Positions 17,675 to 24,361 of a stretch of 24,361 nt of DNA are shown here, in pieces. A program made the position numbers and the translations under genes. The DNA lies in NCBI GenBank assembly GCA_003427395.1, contig BFEA01000009.1, forward strand, positions 7,677,036 to 7,701,396. Reading direction: 5' to 3'. Position 1 is the first letter of the stretch. Each line of letters starts with the position of its first letter. Below the pieces are notes generated by a model. That model was not told where the DNA came from and did no database searches. It saw only the letters and a list, made by a program, of their open reading frames with translations. This stretch comes from Chara braunii. Taxonomy: Eukaryota; Streptophyta; Charophyceae; Charales; Characeae.

Positions 17675-17990
17675 TATATATAGTCAAACAAAGTTGTCCG
17701 TTAAACTGTAGGAAGAGAGGGAAAAAATGACAACAAACGAGAGGTTGTGACAAATGTTTCGTCGGAGTTTCACTGACTCGTTAGGAGGCTGAACCCTCAA
17801 CCGTCTACAAAATCCCCTAACTGATAACACTATAAGGGATAATCCACCTTAACCCGATTGTGGTTAAGCATCAACGACTGCACAATAACTGATTCCCTGA
17901 GGTGGGCACCACAACTGTCATCAAGGTACCTGTGACGAAAATCAAAGCAGACTATCACTCACCCACACCATATGAAAAACTCTACAAATG
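17675..17990 (+). repeat. ~317-bp direct repeat, copy 2
   Basis: Second copy of 17181-17498, offset about 494 bases. Confidence 0.9.
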
Positions 17991-18256
17991 TATTTGTTGT
18001 GACTTTGCCTCTGGTTATTTGCTTCGCTTCACTACTCACTAACTGTGCAATATGAGAACCAACTGTGCAATATGGGAATCAATATTCCGCTATAATATGG
18101 CAAGATACACCACCTCAATTTTTTGTTTTTATTCATTTGGAGAAAAGTGGATCCAACCCCCACATATTCTCGACTCTCGCCCCGCTCTCGTGGTGCTAGC
18201 TTCATTTGTTTGCCATGTCATCACATTCATTTGTTTCATATTGAAATATAGAGAGA

Positions 18257-18277
18257 GGGGGGGGGGTTCACCCCCCC
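18257..18277. repeat. G-run/C-run hairpin
   Basis: Ten G, loop TTCA, seven C: a 7-bp all-GC stem, also a possible G-quadruplex component. Confidence 0.85.
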
Positions 18278-18806
18278 TTGCACTGCCCGTATCACCACCG
18301 TCTGATTAGCTTAACCCTCCCATGCTTTGCAACCTCTCCATTTTTTTTATTTTTTTATTTTTATGTGACCCCGTTGCACTCGTCATATGCACCCTTGGAA
18401 AGAAAAAGAAAACTTACCTACTAAGGCGAAGGCTGACTCGTGCATATAACGTATGCAACATTCTTCAAAGATTGGACGCTACAGGCCCAAAATGGTTTGA
18501 AAGAAAGGTCGCGCTGTCGAGCGCATTGCCTCTTGCTTTTTTGCAAAGACGAGAACCCTCCCGACCATATCACGCAAGAGTAAAACAAAACAAAATCAAG
18601 AGATAACTTGGAGATGACGCAAAATAACCCCTCGACCTGCATCTGATGGTCGTGGTCACATTATCCCTTTGTCGCCCTAGCCGGGTGCGCCAGCCGTATT
18701 TCCCACGATCCCCTACAACATGATAGGTTTTCTCAGGGCACAAGTTGCCTTCCCTAAAGGGTTGTCACCACCCTTAGGGGTGTATCCCTACCGAGCTACT
18801 GACCCA

Positions 18807-18826
18807 CATGCAAAAGTTTTTGCATG
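18807..18826. repeat. Palindrome with 9-bp arms
   Basis: CATGCAAAA, GT, TTTTGCATG. TGCATGCAATTGCA follows directly, so the GCATGC word is repeated. Confidence 0.85.
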
Positions 18827-19132
18827 CAATTGCAGACGTAGGCCAACCGAGGGCGTTTGCCCATTCGCTGCAATATAGGTACGCTTGGTTAAATGTCAAA
18901 GTGAACCCGAACGTCATTCGTTCCCTATGGCGTTAATCTCCTAAGTACGATTGAATGTCGGTCGACTAAGAGAGTCTCTACCAAGTGTGAAACCCACAAA
19001 ATAATCCTAGTCCCTTTACAACTCTTTGAAAACGAAATAATACACCTTATATCCAACCGCACAAGATCGGTTCAGGCCGCTTCGGGAAGAACGCAAGACG
19101 AACGCTTACCTATATGACCGAAGAAATTTTTA

Positions 19133-19154
19133 TTCCGCCACCTCTGAGGCGGAA
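19133..19154. repeat. Perfect 7-bp hairpin
   Basis: TTCCGCC, 8-base loop, GGCGGAA; flanked by AATTTTTA on the left and ACTTTTTAG on the right. Confidence 0.85.
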
Positions 19155-19311
19155 ACTTTTTAGTGATGAAAAATTAGGAAAATAATCACATAACATTTGA
19201 CGTATGGGTAGATCAACTAACTCACCTACTAAACCCACCCATGAGAACTTCCGCAAATAAATTTCACTGTTACCAAAGAGGTCAACAAGTGATCAGGTTC
19301 CTGGACGAAGT

Positions 19312-20640
19312 TTGAACTCTCGGTTTGACCACACCTCTGCAACATATGCAGCTTGCTTAGAGGAAAGCATCGTTTTACGAATAAAATTTGTGTTGGTTGC
19401 TTTGTCTTCGTGGGGTAACAATTACTCTTTCCGTTCCTCGAATGATGAAGTACGCACCTTCATCATCAGGATACTCAAAACAAAACTGCAATCGTTATCA
19501 CTATACAAAGAGAATCATCACCTTCCTTATGTACTCCTTCTTTTGGGCTGGAGCTTCTTATGTCCCCACATTTTTATTATAACGGCGACACATAAGGTTG
19601 CCACCTGCAAGGACAAATCAGCCCCCAAGTCGTCAAGGACTCAACAAGGGTTGACCCACTCTGCGTCGTCACTCGCCCAACCCTCTAGGAAGTGGTTTGT
19701 GGATACTCCATTCCCTCGCCCTCACCTGAAGACACGGATCTCAAAGGTTGGGTCGTCACCACCGAGTCGGCAAAGAACCACCCCTGACGAATCGGGTCTA
19801 CTCCAAGTCGTTAATAGGGTCGGCTCCAAAAGCATACGAACCCCCGCCTTGGATGCTTCACAAAGAGAGAGAATGTGTCTACCGCAAGGAGGTTTCATTT
19901 ATTCTCATGTCTCATAAATTCAGGGTAACTTTAACAAAAAAAAAGTTGAATGAGATAGATATCGGGAATCATGTGAACAAGTATAAGTAGATAAGGTCAT
20001 TCGGGATAAAAAAAGTTAATCCTCAGGAAAAAGGGTAAGTCTATCTGACCTTATCTGCTTTATTTCAATTGAATTCGTTTCACGGTGCACATAAAAATAT
20101 TTTTTTTCAAAACAACAACATGCAGTCAGTTGAAAAGTAAAAGGAAGACAATCATTTTCTCTTTTCTCAAATAGGCATAACCAATCTCCTTTGCAAGCAT
20201 CTTGCTACCTACCTGCAAAAAAAACGCAAAGAAAAAGTTCAAAAGAAACCAGTACAATCTCATACTTAAGTCATACCTTTCCATTCACATGCATGACTCA
20301 ACTTTCCTCTACCTTTTCTTTCGAATGTTCAAAACAAACAGGGTCAAGCAAAGTGTGGGTTCACAAAAGTGTGAAGGGAAATCTGAGTCAATCAACCGAC
20401 CTTGAGTGAATTTTGAAGCGACTAACTCAAGAAAGTTGAGTAATACCCCAATAGAAAAAATAAATGTCGCTTGAGTCCAAAACGCATCGTCCACAACTTC
20501 ACCAGTTGTGGCCTTCCAATTGAATGATGGCCCACGCCATTCTCCAAGCACCCAATTGATCAATGGTCAGGTCCACTGAAAGAACTCGATGAGATAACCC
20601 TCGAGGAGGGTGTTCTTACACACGAGTTTCACGTGGTTCC
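19312..20640. other. No supportable gene
   Basis: A 201-codon frame at 19312-19917 has no ATG until close to its end and no recognisable motif; frames at 20191-20409 are K/S-rich and short. I see no repeat of note. The region could contain exons of an unrecognised gene, but I cannot define any. Confidence 0.35.
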
Positions 20641-21260
20641 ACACTCTTGCCCGCCACACTGGATGGCACCAAACACCAACATCGCTCGCACCGTGGATCC
20701 CCCCCCCAAAAAAATAATAGCGGTCTTCCTCCGGTTATGACCGCCAAGCTCACCGCCTATGGCCGCCGAGTCTACACCAACGGTCGCCGGCTACCAATAA
20801 CTTGTGTTGCAATTCCTACTGCAACAACACGACTTCTCCACCAAGCCGCACGACAACCCAACCTCCTTGCGGCTATGGTTGTCGACACCGCAAGTATTCC
20901 GATCACCAAGCTTATGGCTATGGCCGTCGACATCCGGCTATGATCATGAAGTGCTCGACTACGGCTGTGGAGTATCCTCCCTTCACCACCTCTCTCACTT
21001 CCACTTACTTGTTGATCACTCACACATCAACCATAGCCACCTTCTTCACTATCTTCTTACACCCTCACCGATCATCCAAAATTTTCGCAGCACTTCCCCC
21101 CTTTCGCCATACAATCCACTATAGAGTCTGGCAACACTTCCCCTCTCATTCCACCATGCAGACCACCTTCCACTCAAACAACACCTCTCCTTTATTTCAC
21201 TGTGCTATACAGACCGCCATCTCCTTTATTTGCAAACCACCATAGCCTCCCTCAGCACCT
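20641..21260. other. C-rich region with short reiterated TATGGCCG words
   Basis: Related words recur in 20730-20950: TTATGACCGCCAAG, CTATGGCCGCCGAG, CTATGGTTGTCGAC, CTATGGCCGTCGAC and CTACGGCTGTGGAG. From 20950 on the sequence is CACC/TTC-rich. Open frames lack ATG starts and are H/T/S/P-rich, as composition predicts. It may be a decayed minisatellite. Confidence 0.5.
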
Positions 21261-21440
21261 TCTTCTCATACTCATGCAACCTCTCCCCTCATCAGATGCA
21301 ACATTTGCTTCCCCGCAAATGAGTAGCATCACTACCTCACAAGTTTGAGGAAGCTGGGGGCAGTAGGTTGCTTATATAGTTGAGGGAGGTGGTGGTAGCA
21401 GTCTGAACCCTCAGTCAGAAATTCGGGCACATGCCGAGCC

Positions 21441-21463
21441 CTTGATCTCCACGTGAGATCAAG
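21441..21463. repeat. Perfect 9-bp hairpin
   Basis: CTTGATCTC, loop CACGT, GAGATCAAG; the loop completes a CACGTG word. Confidence 0.9.
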
Positions 21464-21755
21464 AGCATCTACCAGCCCTACACATTCCAAAAGACCAGGT
21501 TCATCCACTAGGAAAAGGACCTGGCTTCTTTTTTGGTATTAGTGCACCAAGGGATGGTTGTATCCAACCCCTCCCTTGCAGATCTGTTACTGTCGAGGCC
21601 TAGCCTCAGCAATGCATTTCCCCCTAAACTTGGTCAGACTCAAAGCTAGCTCCCTGTCTGGTTTAGTACACAAAGTGCAGAAAACCACCTAAGAACATAG
21701 CCCCGACAGAGGTCAGGTGCACACACACACTCTCACTCTGTTGCTTTTCAACAAC

Positions 21756-21784
21756 CTCGTTTTTCCTGAGTAGGGAAAAACGAG
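21756..21784. repeat. Perfect 11-bp hairpin
   Basis: CTCGTTTTTCC, loop TGAGTAG, GGAAAAACGAG, followed by a near copy of the right arm (GGGAAAAACGCAG at 21787-21799). Confidence 0.9.
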
Positions 21785-21860
21785 ATGGGAAAAACGCAGA
21801 ATAAAAAAAAAAAAAAAACTTATTTTTTTATCCCCCCCCCATTTTGCTGTGAGGGGCAGC

Positions 21861-22525
21861 TCGTCGTTCAAAAACGAACGAGCACGTCTCCCCTCCTCTC
21901 GTCATTTCACCAGGTCAAACTAGAGTCAAGCTCAACAGGGTTTTTTTTGCCTACCCATCCGCGCGCTCGTACCTTGGCACAAATAGTGTCAGGTTCGGGC
22001 ATGCCGTTAGGTGTTGCGGCCCGTTTCTAAAAACAAAAGGGCGCAACCAAAATAGCGTCACGAAGTGGTTCTACTGCAGAAAAAAAGGAAAAGAAAATAA
22101 CAAAAACGAAACAGAATTCACCTGAGGTAACCGCTGTTCATTTTAAAACGAACGAGCGCAGAGAGGCATCGTAGCAACGAAGAAAAAACAAAAGAATAAA
22201 TAAATAAATAAATAATTAGAGGAATAAGAGAAAATATGCATGGCAGTGTATATTTTCATATTCTGGCTGAAGATTCATTAGATTTTTCTCATCCTATCGA
22301 TGGAAGAACCGTCTCTTCAACCCATTTCTTTGAAACGAACGAGCGCAGAGGAAGCTACAACTCGTAAGAAGGAGTAAAGGGGGGGGATGTAAAGACAAAA
22401 ATAGTAACTAAAAAAAATTAAGAAGAATTTAAAATAAATCTTAAAAAAAAAAAACAAAAAAAAACATACCTGATATGACTTGGCTGCCCGTTGAAAACGG
22501 ACGCCTGCAACTTCCTTTGCGGACA
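21861..22525. repeat. A-rich segment with ACGAACGAG repeats
   Basis: An 18-base exact repeat AAACGAACGAGCGCAGAG occurs at 22146-22163 and 22333-22350 (187 apart); ACGAACGAG also at 21874, beside an inverted CTCGTCGTTC at 21860. Long A and AAAT runs lie between. No gene. Confidence 0.75.
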
Positions 22526-23052
22526 CTAAATTTCTGATCCAACAGTGTGTAAGTTAGCCAATTTCATTGACCAACGCGGATCCCACCACTTTCTGAAATC
22601 GTAGGGCATCGTGCTTTGTTAGGGGTACGTTTTCGGTTCATGTGTATGTGGCGCGTTGGCCGTAATGAGCGGCCCAACAACGATACACAAAATAGAAAGG
22701 TCGAGGATCCCTACCCCTACCGAGAAACTTGCCGCAAAAATGAGTCGCCCTTTTCAATATTCATCTGTTGAGCAGAGGGTTGTACGACGTTGGAGGCCAG
22801 GCTATATAGCGGGCCACAAGAACATCTGTCTCGGTGGAAGCCCAAACAAATTTGGCGTGATACTTGGGAAAGACCCACGAAACCCGCCTGTGTGAGGTCC
22901 CACTTTGCTTTTCCGCCCCGCAATACCGGTCTATATCTTTCAAGGGACTTTCTTGTTTTTTTTTCTTTTTATATATTGTAGGATCAACGCCTAAGTCCCC
23001 TTACTTCCAACATCGCCATCCGGTGCACCGCTTTTTTTTTTTTTCTCTCTCT
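22526..23052. other. No supportable gene
   Basis: A frame with ATG at 22665 runs 77 codons to 22895 without any known motif. No repeat or RNA recognised. Confidence 0.35.
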
Positions 23053-23156
23053 GTTGGCTCAGGCCAACGAACATATGACTTCACGTGGCCTTGCAGCCAC
23101 GCCTTCAGAGATAGTGGCCTGAGTTTGAATCCTAATGGATTCAAAAAAAAAAAAAA
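23053..23156 (+). mobile_element. Possible tRNA-like SINE fragment with A tail
   Basis: TGGCTCAGGCC (23055) resembles a Pol III A box and GAGTTTGAATCC (23121) a B box; the segment ends in A14. Three perfect small stems lie in order: GTTGGC/GCCAAC (23053-23068), CGTGGC/GCCACG (23084-23101) and GAATCC/GGATTC (23127-23142). CTCAGGCCA and TGGCCTGAG are also complementary. The A-box to B-box distance (about 66) is long for a tRNA, and no acceptor stem exists, so it is not a tRNA gene. Confidence 0.25.
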
Positions 23157-23176
23157 CTTTTTTTTTTTTTTTTTTA

Positions 23177-23209
23177 AACATTTATGCATGTCATCATCTC
23201 GCAGGGGCC
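23177..23209 (-). pseudogene. U6: U6 snRNA 3'-half fragment
   Basis: On minus it reads GGCCCCTGCG-AGATGATGACATGCATAAAT, matching U6 nt 53-82 (GGCCCCTGCGCAAGGATGACACGCATAAAT) with a few changes. It is immediately followed on the minus strand by TTTAAAA and a long A run (23158-23175), as if a U6 3' fragment had been joined to a poly(A) tail. The U6 5' part is missing. Confidence 0.75.
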
Positions 23210-23382
23210 TTTTTAACTCCATGCAGTTGATCTCAATCGCGGGGTTTCGTCGATCGCACCGTCGAAATCGGTCGCATTTTTGCAACAGGCAGCTCCAAAA
23301 GGAGCTAGCCCTGGCAGGGGCATCCCAAGTTCGTTCCCTGTATCTGCAGTGTGGCGGACTAAAACGTTACCAACTGGGATAG

Positions 23383-23406
23383 CTCCTATCACAGCAGTGA
23401 TAGGAG
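23383..23406. repeat. Perfect 10-bp hairpin
   Basis: CTCCTATCAC, loop AGCA, GTGATAGGAG. Confidence 0.9.
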
Positions 23407-23452
23407 AATCTTTTCTATAAGAACTGAAGAGCTTGCCCAGTCGCTAGGCTGC

Positions 23453-23505
23453 TCCCATGTAGTCTAGCGGACTCTGAGGCCCATGCCTGCTGGCAGTTCA
23501 ATCCC
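23453..23505 (+). mobile_element. tRNA-derived (SINE-like) head, A and B boxes
   Basis: TAGTCTAGCGG at 23460-23470 fits the Pol III A-box consensus exactly and AGTTCAATCC at 23495-23504 fits a B box with one base missing; their 35-base spacing is close to that in tRNA-derived SINEs. The context TCCCATGTAGTCTAGCGG..ACTCTGA resembles tRNA-Glu/Gln heads. The acceptor and T stems do not pair, so it is not a functional tRNA. The 3' extent of the element is not visible. Confidence 0.35.
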
Positions 23506-24095
23506 TCCTTTCTCTTGGTTGGGCATCGAGCCCCCTGGCTAGATGCCCTGCCTTTGCCATCCTGCAACCGGCCTACCCTCGACCTCACCGAAATACAAAG
23601 GTCAGTAGTGGCTTTAAAAGGGCCACACTTTCACCCGCGGAGGTCGTAATTAGGCTTTTAGGCTTTGAATCACGCGGCTTAGCAGCCGTGTGTCCTTATT
23701 TTAGGTAGAATAGTTATAAAATTATATATATGGAGAGAAACCAATCACGTCGCTGGTTCTTGCCGCCACTTCCAGATGCCGCATGTGTCAGGTCTTAGGT
23801 TCAAAAAGTTTAGTCTCCCGGTCATAAGTCAGGTCTGAATAAACTTCCGACGAATAACCACTCTCATTAAGATATGAAGCCCGGATAACCCTTTACTAAG
23901 CCGACCATCATCCAACATTTAAAAACACCGAGCATATACCCTTGTCAGGGTTTTTGCCTGGACAGCGCTAGCGATTTGGCAAAGCTTGACGCGCAGTTCT
24001 ACTGTGTCTCAGCAAAAATACGTTGGGAGGTAGAGGTGGTTTAAGGTCGGAACAACATAAGAAGTGGTCAAAATTTGAAAAAACGTAAAAATTAT
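23506..24095. other. Gene-free region
   Basis: No gene or clear repeat seen. Confidence 0.45.
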
Positions 24096-24134
24096 GAATT
24101 AGCATGGCCCCTGCGCATTTCGAGGATGGCACGT
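24096..24134 (+). pseudogene. U6: Diverged U6 snRNA fragment
   Basis: TTAGCATGGCCCCTGCGCA is identical to the U6 core (19 bases), followed after a TTTCG insertion by AGGATGGCACG (U6 AGGATGACACG). Upstream, AAAATTTGAAAAAACGTA loosely resembles U6 AAAATTGGAACGATA, so the fragment may extend left to about 24070. There is no T-run terminator after it. Confidence 0.75.
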
Positions 24135-24315
24135 GTTAGTCGATAATAGTCTATCACACGTTCAGTGCTTAACATGCTGCAAGTATAACACATTGACTGG
24201 TGTGGAACCATTTCCTGCTCAATTACATAACCGTTGAGAAACTAAAGTCGGACGGACCTTAGAGACTTTCTATCACTCTTTAAGAAAAACAGTGAATCCA
24301 TGATTCAAGTATAGG

Positions 24316-24317
<2 letters not shown>
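24135..24317. other. Short gene-free spacer
   Basis: Nothing recognised. Confidence 0.5.

Positions 24318-24361
<44 letters not shown>
24318..24361. repeat. (CT)n microsatellite at the right edge
   Basis: CT units run to the end of the window, the reverse complement of the GA arrays elsewhere. Confidence 0.97.

Larger units (their letters stand above)
17991..19311. other. Gene-free region with hairpins
   Basis: No gene seen. Contains G10-TTCA-C7 (18257-18277), a near-perfect palindrome at 18807-18826 and a 7-bp hairpin at 19133-19154. The frame at 18322-18606 has no motif. Confidence 0.45.
21261..21850. other. Gene-free; possible decayed LTR-like segment
   Basis: GCTTATATAG near 21371 resembles a TATA box, followed about 70 bases later by a 9-bp hairpin (21441-21463) and by CCAGGT...ACCTGG (21500-21527). 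Such spacing is seen in LTRs, but no TG...CA ends or target duplication are visible, so no element is called. Confidence 0.25.

Noticed and set aside
17181-17990. A true LTR retrotransposon
   Set aside because: No primer-binding site, purine tract, TG...CA ends or coding region could be seen.
19312-19917. 201-codon frame as a gene
   Set aside because: It starts at TTG, has no ATG until near its end and shows no recognisable motif or periodicity.
20802-21245. 147-codon H/T/S/P-rich frame as a gene
   Set aside because: Starts at TTG and follows the CACC/TTC composition; neighbouring frames are equally open.
22656-22895. 79-codon frame
   Set aside because: TTG start (ATG at 22665), no motif, overlapped by equally long minus-strand frames.
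23305-23330. U1 snRNA-like CCTGGCAGGGGCAT
   Set aside because: About 12 bases resemble animal U1 5' sequence but not the plant form, and the flanks do not match.
23453-23530. A functional tRNA gene
   Set aside because: A and B boxes are present but the acceptor and T stems do not pair.

Overview
The window looks like repeat-rich nuclear DNA from a eukaryote, most likely of the green-plant lineage (land plant or streptophyte alga). Support for this: a U6 snRNA whose central core matches the plant/eukaryotic U6 consensus almost base for base; a long LINE with the plant-L1 style order (DUF4283-like ORF1 with a C-x2-C-x4-H-x4-C zinc knuckle, then APE endonuclease, reverse transcriptase and a C-terminal zf-RVT-like region); very abundant GA/GT/poly(A) microsatellites; and no bacterial-style gene packing. 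The species cannot be named from the sequence alone.

Layout. 1-914 is microsatellite-rich and gene-free. 925-984 and 7703-7746 are the two halves of one U6 snRNA sequence on the minus strand, split by a ~6.7 kb LINE (985-7702, plus strand). The insertion is bounded by a 14-bp target-site duplication (971-984 and 7703-7716, one mismatch) lying on the U6 ACAGAGA-box region, and the LINE ends in a poly(A) tract. The LINE is dead: ORF1 (1122-3054) has two in-frame TAG codons and a frame change; ORF2 (about 3041-7157) has about five frame changes and many nonsense codons, yet the WNVRG, GDWN and SDH endonuclease motifs, the RT motifs and the C-terminal region are readable.

7747-24361 holds no gene I can defend. 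It is a mosaic of diverged direct repeats (8567-8860, 15728-15990, 22146-22350), a four-copy ~52-56 bp tandem array (8971-9190), a pair of regions encoding the same short peptide (9955-10075 and 10323-10470), a few protein-like but unrecognised ORFs (9512-9736, 10622-10873, 15858-16253), a foldback/MITE-like inverted repeat (11946-12437), a trinucleotide-biased low-complexity tract (13096-13530), three 21-bp tandem units (13763-13825), long poly(A)/(GA)n blocks (13916-14326, 15243-15322), a mixed-orientation minisatellite (16630-16965), a ~317-bp element duplicated ~494 bp apart (17181-17990), and tRNA-like (SINE-like) patches near 23053-23156 and 23453-23505. Two more U6-derived fragments occur near the right edge (23177-23209 minus, 24096-24134 plus). 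Short perfect hairpins with 7-11 bp arms recur through the right two thirds.

The most interesting observation is the LINE precisely inside a U6 snRNA sequence. Whether it belongs to a U6-targeting LINE family or is a chance insertion cannot be decided from one copy.
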